Shown here: positions 43,567-54,338 of the stretch, in pieces
Position numbering within the stretch: the first letter of the stretch is position 1
How the letters are laid out: the number at the start of each line of letters is the position of its first letter
Assembly: GCA_963741315.1 (NCBI GenBank)
Contig: CAVUHK010000002.1
Coordinates: 62,001-126,000, forward strand
Length of the DNA stretch: 64,000 bases
Direction of reading: 5' to 3'
From: PALSA-1003 sp963741315
GTDB lineage: Bacteria; Pseudomonadota; Gammaproteobacteria; Burkholderiales; Casimicrobiaceae
The notes under the pieces: model-generated
Database searches by the model: none
Told to the model about the DNA's origin: nothing
The model's input: only the letters and a program-made list of their open reading frames with translations
Position numbers and translations under genes: made by a program

Positions 43567-44151
43567 TCAGCTCTTGCCGAAACGTGCCTTCGCATCGCGC
43601 ACGCAGCTGTCCTTCGCGGTGCTGGCCAGCGCGTCGCACTTCTCGATCGCCACCTTGTATTCCGCGTCGCGCGTGTCGTTTGCCGCGTCACGCTTGGCGT
43701 CGGCGGTTTTCTCCGCCGCCGTGCTTCGCGTGTCCGCAGCGACGCGGTCGACATTGGCGTCGCCCTTCGCCTTCACGTGCGCCGCCTTGGCTTCCTTGAC
43801 GCAGACGTCCTTGGCGTTGCCCGCCAGGTCGTCGCATTTTTCCTTCGCGACGGCATACGCGGCGTCGGCCCTCGCCAGCCGCGCGGCTTCGCGCTTCTTG
43901 GGCGTGTTTTCGAACGCGGCATCGGCGTCGGCCTTGGCGATGTTTTCCTTGCCCTTGGCTTCTTCCACGCAGATGTCCTTGGCGTTGCCGGACATGCGGC
44001 CGCAGGCATCCTTTTCGGACTTGTACTGCGCCTCGGCGTTCTTGTAAGCCGCATCATGGGCATCCTTCGTCATCATCTGCGCCGCGGCGATATCCGCGAC
44101 ACCGAACGCGGTTGCCGCTGCGAGTGCGAGTACCAATGGTGAGTGCTTCAT
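43567..44151 (-). CDS. Secreted protein with three Cys/Ala/Lys repeats
   Basis: A 194-residue periplasmic or secreted protein with a signal peptide ending at DIAAAQ. The mature chain is Ala/Lys/Asp-rich, helical, and holds three copies of a roughly 25-residue unit: ACGRMSGNAKDICVEEAKG, KCDDLAGNAKDVCVKEAKA and KCDALASTAKDSCVRDAKAR. Each has two Cys about 10 residues apart, presumably disulfide-linked, around the motif AKD-x-C. Proteins of this kind are common in environmental betaproteobacteria, sometimes annotated as TolA-like, without known function. Start ATG 44149-44151 follows GAGCCGAGG. It lies 10 bp after csbD on the same strand and is followed by an intrinsic terminator. Confidence 0.78.
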   Translation of the reverse strand: MKHSPLVLALAAATAFGVADIAAAQMMTKDAHDAAYKNAEAQYKSEKDACGRMSGNAKDICVEEAKGKENIAKADADAAFENTPKKREAARLARADAAYAVAKEKCDDLAGNAKDVCVKEAKAAHVKAKGDANVDRVAADTRSTAAEKTADAKRDAANDTRDAEYKVAIEKCDALASTAKDSCVRDAKARFGKS

Positions 44152-44161
44152 CCTCGGCTCC

Positions 44162-44386
44162 TTATTGATATTTGGCGAAGTCTTCGTCGCGCAGTCTGCC
44201 GCCGAAACGGTCCACCTGCTTTTCGGCTTCGTCCTTGGTCATGCCGTATTGCTCCTGGATCTTGCCGATCAGCTGATCGCGCTTGCCAGCGATGACGTCG
44301 ATGTCGTCGTCGGTCAGCTTGCCCCACTGTTCCTTTACCTTGCCGGTCATCTGCTTCCAGTTGCCTTCGATGCGATCCCAGTTCAT
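44162..44386 (-). CDS. CsbD family general stress protein
   Basis: A 74-residue CsbD-like protein: MNWDRIEGNWKQMTGKVKEQWGKLTDDD in front and GKRDQLIGKIQEQYGMTKDEAEKQVDRF behind are exactly the family signature. In Bacillus, csbD belongs to the general stress regulon; the biochemical role is unknown. ATG 44384-44386 has AAAGGAGAGG 4 bases upstream, which excludes a longer frame. It is transcribed with the triple-repeat protein gene. A TCCTACA directly precedes the ribosome site on the minus strand and another lies 165 bp upstream, without a matching -10 half at 17 bp. Confidence 0.9.
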   Translation of the reverse strand: MNWDRIEGNWKQMTGKVKEQWGKLTDDDIDVIAGKRDQLIGKIQEQYGMTKDEAEKQVDRFGGRLRDEDFAKYQ

Positions 44387-44720
44387 TTGCCTCTCCTTTG
44401 TAGGACGTCGGGCGCCTATCGCCCGATCATGCATGGAGCTATTGCAAGCCGCATGCCATCAATGGGCATGGCTCGAATCAGGTACTTAGTGGGCGTGCGC
44501 GATGTAGTAGCGCAATTTTCACAATGGCCGTGTGTAAGTCGCGCTCGTGCTGTAGGACGGTCGCCGACGGCAGGCCGCGAAAAGCGCTTACACGACTGCG
44601 CAATGGTGCGTGAGCAATCCTGCCGCACCGGCAGATATAGTCCCAATTGCAGACGGATCATGATTGTCAGTCGGCGTGCTATGGTTCGATTGCAATAGCA
44701 GTATCCGCGCCGGCAAGACG
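44387..44720. other. Divergent intergenic region, csbD-like gene / glucan synthase
   Basis: This 334-bp stretch separates the csbD-like gene (minus) and the glucan synthase gene (plus). It contains two minus-strand TCCTACA heptamers (44399-44405 and 44551-44557) whose downstream halves do not fit the CCGACA pattern, and a TGTGTAAG / CTTACAC inverted pair around 44531-44592. I see no clear sigma-70 promoter and no further gene. Confidence 0.5.
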
Positions 44721-47700
44721 GTGGTTTCAACTTTGCGCAATGTGTTCGCGGACAGCGGTCGAAAATTGAAAGCCTACGGCAGTACCCAGATCCTGAACGC
44801 TATTCGCTTCCTCGCCCCGTCGAAGCGCGGTCGGTCGCCGCGTGCCCCCAGCGACGACGGACCGCTGCGCGCGGAACTGTTCAGTGCCGACCAGATGGAG
44901 CAGCACGGACGGGCGCTGGCGGCGGCACACAAGTTGACAGCGCGGCGCGGACCCGACGCGCTGCTGCCACGGTTGGCAGCCAACGAGGCAGTGCTCGTCG
45001 ACGCCTGCAACCTGCTCACCGCCGCGGTGCGCGCGGGCCGCCGGATCACTCCGGCTGGCGAGTGGCTGCTCGATAATTTCTACCTGATCGAGGAGCAGAT
45101 ACGCACCGCCAAGCGGCATCTGCCCAAGGACTACAGCCGCGAGTTGCCTTGCCTGTCCAACGGGCCCTCGGCGGGACTGCCGCGTGTCTACGACATCGCC
45201 CTGGAAACCATTGCCCACGGGGATGGCCGCGTCGACCCGCAAAGCCTCAGCCGCTTCGTCGCGGCCTACCAGTCGGTCACCGCGATCAAGCTCGGCGAGC
45301 TGTGGGCGATTCCCATCATGCTGCGCCTGGCGCTGATCGAAAACCTGCGACGCGTGGCGACCGATGTGGCCGCGGGTCGCGTCGATCGCGACCTTGCCGA
45401 CGAGTGGGCCGACCAGATGGGCGCGATCGCGCAGAGCGATCCCAAGAGCCTGATCCTGGCCATCGCCGACATGGCGCGCTCCAATCCGCCGATGACGACC
45501 GCATTCGTGTCGGAGCTCGCGCGCCGGCTGCAGGGTCACGGACCGGCACTGGCTCTGCCGTTGACCTGGATCGAACAACGGCTGTCCGAATCGCATCTCA
45601 CCATCGAACATTTGATCCAGACCGGCACCCAGCAACAGGCGGCCAATCAGGTTTCGATCAGCAACAGCATCGGCAGCCTGCGATTCCTGGGCGCGATGGA
45701 CTGGCGCAAGTTCGTCGAGACGATGAGCGTCGTCGAACAGAAACTGCTCGAGGATCCCAGCGGCGCATACGGAAACATGGACTTCATCACGCGCGACCGC
45801 TATCGCCACGCGGTCGAGCGATTGGCCAGACACAGCCCACTGTCAGAACTGGAAGTCGCGCGCAGGGCAATCCAGCTCGCCCACGAAGGTGCATCGCGCC
45901 GCGCGAGCGATCGGCGCGCCGCGCACGTCGGGTTCTATCTGGTCGACGACGGCCGTGGCTTGCTCGAGCGTGCGGTACGCGTCGCGCGGCACCGCCTGGT
46001 CGACGCTCACGCGATGGGTGGCGAGGTATCCGACAGCCGCCTACCTGGGTGCGATTGCGACGCTGACCGGGATGCTGGCAACCCAGATGGTCGCAATCGC
46101 GCACCCCGAGAGCCTGAGCGTTCCGCTGCTGGCAATGGTGGTCGTCCTGGCGCTGCTGACGACGAGCCAATTGGCGGTTGCGCTCGTCAACTGGTGCATG
46201 ACGTTGCTGGTGACTCCGCACCCGCTGCCAAAGATGGACTTCGCAGAAGGCATTCCGGAACAATCGTGGACGCTGGTCGTAGTGCCGACGCTTTTGACCA
46301 GCGCCAAAGGCATCGATCACCTGGTCGAGTCACTCGAGGTCCGCTTCCTCGCCAATCAGGATGCGCATCTGCAGTTCGCCCTGCTCACGGATTTTCTCGA
46401 CGCGGGCGAGGCCACGACACCCGCGGATGCGGCGCTGCTGCAGCGGGCGGAAAAAGCCATCGGCGCACTGAACGACAAGTATCGCGATCAAGTACCCACA
46501 CAGTCGCCGGCACAGCCACATCCCGGCGACTGCTTCTATCTCTTCCATCGTCCCCGCCTCTGGAATGCGCGCGAACGACGCTGGATGGGCTACGAGCGCA
46601 AGCGAGGCAAGCTCGGCGATCTCAACGCCGTGTTGCGCGGCGCCGAGGCAAGTGCGCATTTCTTCTCGGTGGTCGGCGATATCACGCCGCTGACGCGCGT
46701 ACGCTACGTCATCACGCTCGACACCGACACCGAGTTGCCGCGCGACGCGGCGCGCAAGCTCGTAGGCGCCATGGCACATCCGCTGAATCAGCCGCTCTTC
46801 GATGCGACACGCCAGCGCGTGGTATCCGGCTACGGCATCCTGCAACCGCGCGTTTCGACCACCCTGCCCGGCTCGAACCGTTCGTGGTACGCGCGCCTGT
46901 TCGGCGGCGAAACCGGCATCGACCCATATACGCGGACGGTGTCCGATGTCTACCAGGACGGTTTTGGCGAGGGGTCGTTCATCGGCAAGGGCATCTATGA
47001 CGTCGACGCCTTCGAACTCGCGCTCAAGGGACGCTTCCCCGAGAACCGCATTCTCAGCCACGATCTGCTCGAAGGCAGCTATGCGCGGGCGGGACTGCTC
47101 ACCGATGTAGAGCTGTACGACGACTATCCGTTCCGCTACAGCGGCGACGTCAGCCGGCGGCACCGCTGGATCCGCGGCGATTGGCAGCTTGCAGGCTGGC
47201 TGCTGGGTCGCGTTCCAGGCGTCAACGGGACGCGCCAGCGCAATCCGCTGTCGCTGCTGTCGCAATGGAAGATCCTCGACAATCTGCGCCGCAGTCTGGT
47301 ACCGCCCGCCATGCTGGTGCTGCTGCTCGCAGGGTGGATCGTCCTCGATCCGCCGTGGCGCTGGACGCTTGTCGCGCTCGCAATCGTCGTGGTGCCGACA
47401 GTGATCGCGTCGTTGCTCGACCTGTTGCAGAAATCCGAGGACGTCCCGCTGGCGCAACATCTCGCATTCACTGCCACAACCGCGGTGCACAGGGCCGCAC
47501 AGATCGCATTTTCACTGGCGTGCCTGCCTTACGACGCTTACTTCAGCATGGACGCGATCCTGCGCACGCACTGGCGAATGCTGGTGTCGCGGACGCGGTT
47601 GCTCGAATGGACGCCGTCCAGCGAGCACGATCGGCGCGATCCCGGAACGCTCGCGGCTGCATTGCGGGCAATGTGGGTAGCCCCGGCATTGTCTCTGGGC

Positions 47701-50700
47701 ACGGCGGCGTACCTGGCACTGCAGCGCCCGACGGCGCTCCCGGTTGCGGCGCCGATCCTGTTGCTATGGCTCGTCTCGCCGATCATCGCGTGGTGGATCA
47801 GTCGCCCGCTGCTGCCGCGGGTGGCCAGGCTGACCTTCGATCAGACGGTATTCCTGCGCACGCTCGCTCGACGAACCTGGGCGTACTTCGAGCAGCTGGT
47901 CGGACCCGAGGACCATTGGCTGCCACCTGACAACTATCAGGAAGATCCGGCCGGCACCGTCGCGCATCGCACTTCGCCGACCAATATTGGCATGGCGCTA
48001 TTGGCCGACCTCGCTGCCTACGATTTTGGCTACCTGACCTCAGGCCGCCTTGTCGAACGCGTGAGTTGCACGTTGCGCACCATGGATTCGCTGGAGCGGC
48101 ACCAGGGTCACTTCTACAATTGGTACGACACCCAATCGCTACAGCCGCTGGCGCCGCGCTATATCTCGTCGGTCGACAGCGGCAACCTCGCGGGTCATCT
48201 GCTTACGTTGCGCGCTGGACTGCTGCGCCTTGCGCAGGATCGGATACTCGAGCAGCGCGTTTTCGCGGGCCTGGTCGACACCGGGCGCGTGCTGGTCGAC
48301 GCGCTCGGCGCGGAGGTTCCGCCGACGATCGCACAACTGAGCCGCGAGCTCGACTCTGCGTACGACGCGCAACCGGCAACCGCGATCGCCGCCAAGCGCT
48401 GGCTCGACCGTCTCGCGGCGTCGATAGCGGCTGCCGAACGTGACGTCGTCCGCATGGACGAGGCGGACAATGCGCAGACATCGATCGCTTCTGCACGAGT
48501 ATGGCTGCAGGCGCTCGGTACGCAGTGCCGGACCGCCCTCGACGAACTGGGACGGTTCACGCCATGGGTGGAGTTGCCGCATCGCGACGCACTCGTGGAA
48601 GCGTTCGCGCTCCTGTCGCCAATTCCGACATTGCGCGAAGTCGCGGCGCTGGCGCCGGCACTGGCGGCGTCGCTTGCCGCGCAGCGGACGACGACGGCAT
48701 CGGCAGCAACATCCGATCAGGTCGCGGAACTCGAACAGCTCGTCAATACGGCCGGCGCGCGTGCGCGGGAACGCATCGCGGCGATCGACGCGATCGCGAC
48801 GCAATGCGCGGAATTCGCGCACATGGAATTCGACTTTCTCTACGACCGTACCCGCCATCTGTTCGCGGTCGGCTACAACGTCGACGAGCGAGCGCGCGAC
48901 CAGAGCTACTACGATCTGCTCGCCTCCGAAGCCCGGCTGAGCACGTTCGTGGCCATCGCCCAGGGCCAGGTACCGCAGGAGAGCTGGTTCGCGCTCGGCC
49001 GCCAGCTCAGCGTCGCCGGCAATCGGCCGCTGCTGTTGTCCTGGAGCGGTTCGATGTTCGAATACCTCATGCCCTTGCTGGTCATGCCCACCTACGACAA
49101 CACCCTGCTCGACGAGACCTGTCACGCGGCCGTCGCGCGGCAGATCGCGCATGGCAGAAAGCTGGGGGTCCCGTGGGGGATGTCGGAGTCGGGTTACAAC
49201 ACGGTCGATGCGAACCTCAACTATCAGTATCGCGCGTTCGGGGTGCCGGGACTGGGCCTCAAGCGCGGCCTCGCGGACGACGTCGTGGTCGCGCCTTACG
49301 CCTCGGCGCTGGCGCTGATGGTGGCGCCCGAAGCTGCCTGCCTCAACCTGCAGCGCCTTGCCAGCGAAGGCCTGTCCGGACAGTACGGCCTGTTCGAAGC
49401 GGTCGATTACACGCCGCTGCGCTTGCCGCGCGGACAGTCCAGTGCCGTCGTCCGGTCCTTTATGGCGCATCACCAGGGTATGAGCCTGCTCGCGCTGGGT
49501 CACTTGCTGCTCGACCGACCGATGCAGCGACGCTTCGAGTCCGATCCGCGGTTTCAGGCAACACTGCTGCTGCTCCAGGAGCGCATCCCGAAGTCGATCG
49601 CCTTCGTGCCACACGTCGCGCAGGTCACCGGCGTCGGCGTGGAACTGGGCGACACAACGTCGCCGGTCCGCGTCATCCCGACACCAACGACACCCATTCC
49701 AGAAGTGCAGCTGCTGTCCAATGGACGCTACCACGTCATGGTGACCAACGCCGGGGGCGGCAGCAGCCGCTGGAACAACCTCGCGTTGACGCGCTGGCGC
49801 GAGGATGCGACCTGCGACAACTGGGGCAGCTTCTGCTACCTGCGCGACGTCGCCAGCGGCGAATACTGGTCGACCGCGCACCATCCGACGGAGAAGATCG
49901 CCGACCACTACGAGGCAATCTTCTCCGAGGGACGCGCCGAATTTCGACGCCGCGATCACGGACTCGATGTCCATACCGAGATTGCCGTTTCGCCCGAAGA
50001 CGACATCGAACTGCGGCGCACGCGAATCGTCAACCGCACGCGCGCTCGCAAGGTCATCGAACTGACCAGTTACGCGGAAATTGTTCTGGCGACTCCGGCC
50101 GAGGACGCCATGCATCCGGCGTTTTCCAACCTGTTCGTCGAAACCGAAATCGCCCGCCCGGAGCAGGCGATCCTGTGCACCCGGCGGCCACGCTCGCCCG
50201 GCGAACATGCGCCGTGGATGTTCCATCTGATGGCGGTCCACGGCGCGCGCGCGACCAGCGTGTCCTACGAAACCGATCGCATGCGCTTCGTCGGCCGCGG
50301 TAACACGCCCGCGCAGCCGCAGGCGATGCGCGACAGCAGACCGCTCTCGGGCAGCGCCGGCTCGGTTCTCGATCCCATCGTGGCTATCCGTATACAGCTG
50401 ACGCTCGAACCCGACCAGACTGCGACCGTCGACCTGGTCTACGGAATCGCCCGCACGCGCGCCGCGGCAATGAGTCTGATCGCCAAATACCAGGACACGC
50501 GACTCGCCGATCGCGTCTTCGAGTTGGCGTGGACGCACGCACAGGTCCTGCTGCGCCAGATCAACGCCACCGAGACCGACGCGCGACTCTACGCGCGGCT
50601 TGCCAATTCGATCCTCTTCGCCAACGCGCTGCTGCGCGCGGACGCCGGCGTCATCGCCCGCAACCGGCGCGGTCAATCGGGGCTGTGGGGTTACGCAATC

Positions 50701-53538
50701 TCCGGCGACCTGCCCATCGTGCTGTTGCGCATCAGCGATGCGGCCAACATCGAACTGGTGCGCCAGATGGTGCAGGCACACGCCTACTGGCGCCTCAAGG
50801 GACTGGTGGTGGACCTCGTGATCTGGAACGAGGATCACGGGGGTTATCGGCAGGTGCTGCAGGACCAGATCATCGGCCTCATTGCGGCGCGCGTGGAAGC
50901 GCAGATGATGGACCGGCCAGGCGGCATCTTCGTGCGCCGCGGCGATCAGATTTCCGAGGAAGATCGCGTGCTTCTCGAATCCGTCGCGCGCGTGATCATC
51001 GCCGACACCAAGGGATCGCTTTCCGAGCAGTTCGCACGGCGAACGCTGCTGGATGTCCGCATTCCGCGCCTGGCCATCCTGCGCGAGCACGCCATCGAGC
51101 CCGCGGACGAGCCCGCACCCCGTTCATTGATCCTGGAAAACGGTCTGGGAGGCTTCACGCCCGACGGCAGCGAGTACGTCATCACCACGGACCGCGACCA
51201 ATTGACACCCGCGCCTTGGGTAAACGTGCTCGCCAATCCGCACTTCGGCACGGTCGTCTCCGAAAGCGGCGGGGGCTACACCTGGCGCGAAAACGCGCAC
51301 GAATATCGCCTCACGCCGTGGAGCAATGATCCGGTCAGCGATCCTTGCGGAGAGGCGATCTACCTGCGCGACGAGGAAACCGGGCACTTCTGGTCGGCCA
51401 CGCCGATGCCGGCGCGCGGCAGGACACCTTATGTCACCCGACACGGATTCGGGTACACGGTGTTCGAGCACATCGAAGACGGCATCAGCAGCGAATTGTG
51501 GGTCTATGTCGCCCACGACGCAGCGGTGAAGTTTTCTACCTTGAAAATACGCAATGCTTCGGGACGATCGCGACGCATATCGGTCACCGGCTACGTCGAA
51601 TGGGTCCTTGGCGACCTGCGCCCGAAGTCGGTGATGCACGTGGTCACCGAAATCGATGCCCGCAGCGGGGCACTGTTCGCCCGCAATCCTTACAGCACCG
51701 AATTCGCCGATCGCGTGGCGTATTTCGACGTCGACGACACATCGCGCACGCTGACTTGCGATCGTACCGAATTCATCGGTCGCAATGGTTCGCTTGCCGC
51801 GCCCGCAGCGATGCTGCGCACAAGGCTATCGGGCAAGTCGGGACCTGCGCTCGATCCGTGCGCGGCCCTCCAGGTGACCATCGATCTCGAGACGGACGCA
51901 GCGCGTGAAATCACCTTCCGACTGGGTGCGGGCCGCGATGTCGACGACGCCGGCGCGCTGGTGATGCGCTTTCGCGGCGCGGCGGCGACGCGGCAAGCAT
52001 TGGACAAGGTCCGTCGCCAATGGCAGGAAACGCTGGGCGCCGTGCGCGTGGAAACTCCAGACGAATCGCTCAACGTGCTGTGCAACGGGTGGCTTCTCTA
52101 TCAGACCATGGCGTGCCGCCTATGGGCGCGCAGCGGGTTCTACCAGTCCGGCGGTGCGTTCGGCTTTCGCGATCAGCTGCAGGACGTGCTCGCGCTCGTG
52201 CATGCCGAACCGCAGTTGACTCGTGCGCAGATCCTGCTGTGCGCGAGCCGGCAGTTTGTCGAGGGCGACGTGCAGCATTGGTGGCACCCGCCGTCGGGTC
52301 GCGGCGTGCGTACGCAGTGTTCGGACGACTACCTGTGGCTTCCGCTGGCGACCGCGCGCTACGTGCTGGCGACGGGAGATACCGGTGTGCTCGACGAACA
52401 GATTGCGTACCTCGACGGCCGGCCGGTCAACCCCAACGAGGATTCGTACTACGACCTTCCCGGCCGATCAACCACCCTGGCGAGCCTGTACGACCACGGC
52501 GTGCGCGCCATTCTGCATGGCCTGCGCTTCGGCAGCCATGGCCTGCCGCTCATGGGTTCCGGCGACTGGAACGACGGCATGAATCTGGTAGGCATGGAGG
52601 GCAGAGGCGAAAGCGTGTGGCTCGCGTTCTTCCTCTGCTCGGTGCTCACCCAGTTCGCCAAGGTCGCGCGCCTGCGCGGCGATTTGACCTTCGCGCAGCG
52701 CTGCGCGGACGAAACGGCCAAGTTGAGCCGGAACATCGAGAACCATGCGTGGGACGGCGAGTGGTATCGCCGCGCGTACTTCGACGACGGTTCGCCGTTG
52801 GGGTCGGCGCGCAATCCGGAATGCCAGATCGACTCGGTCTCGCAGAGTTGGGCGGTGCTGTCGGGTATCGGCAGCAGGGAGCGAGCGAGCGCGGCGATGG
52901 ACGCCGTGGATAGACGCCTCGTCGAACGCGATGCCGGGCTTATCAGGCTGCTTGCGCCGCCATTCGACGGTGCAGCAAACCATCCCGGCTATATCGGCGG
53001 CTACGTGCCGGGTGTTCGCGAGAATGGCGGCCAATACACGCACGGCGCGATCTGGGCGGTGATGGCATTCGCAGAACTTGGCGATGCACGCCGCGCATGG
53101 GAGCTGATGCGCATGATCAATCCGGTCAATCATGCGCGGACCCGCGAAGCGGTAGCAACGTATCGCGTCGAACCCTATGTCGTTGCCGCCGACGTATATT
53201 CGATGGCACCGCATACCGGACGCGGAGGCTGGTCATGGTACACGGGGTCCGCCGGCTGGATGTACAGGCTGATCGTGGAGTCACTGCTCGGTGTCGAGCT
53301 GGACATCGACCTGCTGCGTTTCGCTCCTTGTCTGCCGGCCGAATGGACCGAGTTCAAACTGCATTACCGCTATCGGGCGACGCTGTATCACATCACCATC
53401 ACGCAAGCGTCCATGGCGGACAGCAATCCTGCAGTGTGGGTCGATGGCGAGCTGCAGGCCGACAACGGCATGCCGCTGGTCAACGACCTGGTGGAACACA
53501 ACGTGCAAGTGCTCGTGCGCTCGGTCGATCGTGCGTGA
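44721..53538 (+). CDS. ndvB: Cyclic beta-1,2-glucan synthase (NdvB/Cgs type) with one apparent frameshift
   Basis: Two frames join to about 2940 residues, the usual size of this enzyme. The first (from GTG 44721) contains the helical N-terminal region (RAELFSADQMEQHGRALAAAHKL ... WLLDNFYLIEEQIRTAKRHLPKDY). After a one-base shift near 46001-46007 the second gives LTRWVARYPTAAYLGAIATL, several membrane helices and a GT84 transferase (LDTDTELPRDAARKL; ILSHDLLEGSYARAG; RRHRWIRGDWQ). Next come linker domains, then GH94 phosphorylase-like units ending with QHWWHPPSGRGVRTQCSDDYLW, GDWNDGMNLVG and GGYVPGVRENGGQYTHG. It makes periplasmic cyclic glucans for osmoadaptation. The shift would truncate the protein before its catalytic parts if real. 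Confidence 0.9.
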
Positions 53539-53598
53539 GCGCCGGATCGTGCGCCGGATCGGTGGTGTAGGAGGACGACCGACTCCAGTGGTCACGAT

Positions 53599-53628
53599 TC
53601 CTATCCGAATTTAGGAAATTGACGGATA
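53599..53628 (+). promoter_or_regulatory. TCCTATC-N17-CGGATA promoter-like element (site 3)
   Basis: A variant of the shared element: TCCTATC (53599-53605), 17 bp, CGGATA (53623-53628), 87 bases before ATG 53716. Its first half overlaps an inverted repeat TTCCTA / TAGGAA (53598-53617). Confidence 0.42.
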
Positions 53629-53715
53629 GCGACCCGTAGCGCCTTTGGCGATGATGGTGACACCGGGGGACCGACGCGTCTCCGGACGGTCAACCAACCA
53701 TCGAAAGGAACGACA

Positions 53716-54123
53716 ATGGTGCGAAGCAGGATCACACAGGTGCTGATGGCCGCATCGTTAGCGACGCTGGCAGCGAGTGCCGGCGCCCAACAATACGGTT
53801 CCCCCGCCCAAGGCAACGCCGTCGTCGTTGTCCCGGATAACCCAAACGGGACGACGGTGTATGTCGTGCCGGACAGCAACCGGGCCTATCCGAACGGGAC
53901 GTATCCGAATGGGACGTATCCGAATACGACGTGGACTCAATACGACCCCAAGACCGGGGCGTACATAGACGCGCGTCAGTACTGCGCGTCATTGAACCCC
54001 GTTGAGCAGTTCAAGTGCGACCAGGACACGCGCGCGAGGATTGGCAGCATGGACTCGAAGTGCGAGAAATTGTCCGGTCCCGCGTTGTTGGATTGCCTGC
54101 GCGGCGACGACCACGGGCAATAA
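53716..54123 (+). CDS. Small secreted protein with YPNGT repeats
   Basis: A 135-residue protein with signal peptide (VLMAASLATLAASAGAQQ). Residues 58-72 are a tandem repeat YPNGT-YPNGT-YPNTT, encoded by three nearly identical 15-bp units (around 53887-53931). The C-terminal part (ASLNPVEQFKCDQDTRARIGSMDSKCEKLSGPALLDCLRG) has three Cys in a helical arrangement also seen in short betaproteobacterial stress proteins. AAAGGAA lies 6 bases before ATG 53716. It lies between the glucan synthase and the trehalose operon, has its own promoter-like element, and is followed by an intrinsic terminator. Function unknown. Confidence 0.75.
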   Translation: MVRSRITQVLMAASLATLAASAGAQQYGSPAQGNAVVVVPDNPNGTTVYVVPDSNRAYPNGTYPNGTYPNTTWTQYDPKTGAYIDARQYCASLNPVEQFKCDQDTRARIGSMDSKCEKLSGPALLDCLRGDDHGQ

Positions 54124-54157
54124 AGCGATCTCTTAAAAGCTGGGCCAGCAATTGCGA

Positions 54158-54193
54158 AGCCATCCGGGCTATACCGGATGGCTTTGTTTTTAT
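54158..54193 (+). terminator. Intrinsic terminator after the YPNGT protein gene
   Basis: AGCCATCCGG (54158-54167) pairs with CCGGATGGCT (54174-54183) across a GCTATA loop, followed by TTGTTTTTAT. It is a strong rho-independent terminator separating this gene from the trehalose operon. Confidence 0.88.
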
Positions 54194-54219
54194 TACGTAA
54201 AAATCCTTGCGAGACGATG

Positions 54220-54249
54220 TCCTACAGACAATTCGGACATTTTCCGACA
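54220..54249 (+). promoter_or_regulatory. TCCTACA-N17-CCGACA promoter-like element (site 4), trehalose operon
   Basis: TCCTACA (54220-54226), 17 bp, CCGACA (54244-54249), ending 89 bases before ATG 54339 and 27 bp after the preceding terminator. It is a perfect match to the consensus and the only promoter-like sequence I see before otsA. Confidence 0.6.
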
Positions 54250-54338
54250 CGTCCGGAGACCGACGCAGCATAGAGTGTTGTCTGACAGTACCGAGCTGGA
54301 TCCGAGCGGCGTCCGCCGCGACATTTCCCCGGAGTGGC

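Noticed and set aside
44399..44557. Two TCCTACA heptamers facing the csbD-like gene as further regulon sites
   Set aside because: At 17 bp downstream they have CTGGGA (inside the coding region) and ACACGG, which do not fit the second half. They are recorded but not counted among the six.
48139..51090. A 983-codon open frame antisense to the glucan synthase gene
   Set aside because: It mirrors the sense codon pattern of a GC-rich gene, has no family-like motifs or ribosome site, and lies wholly inside a confident coding region.
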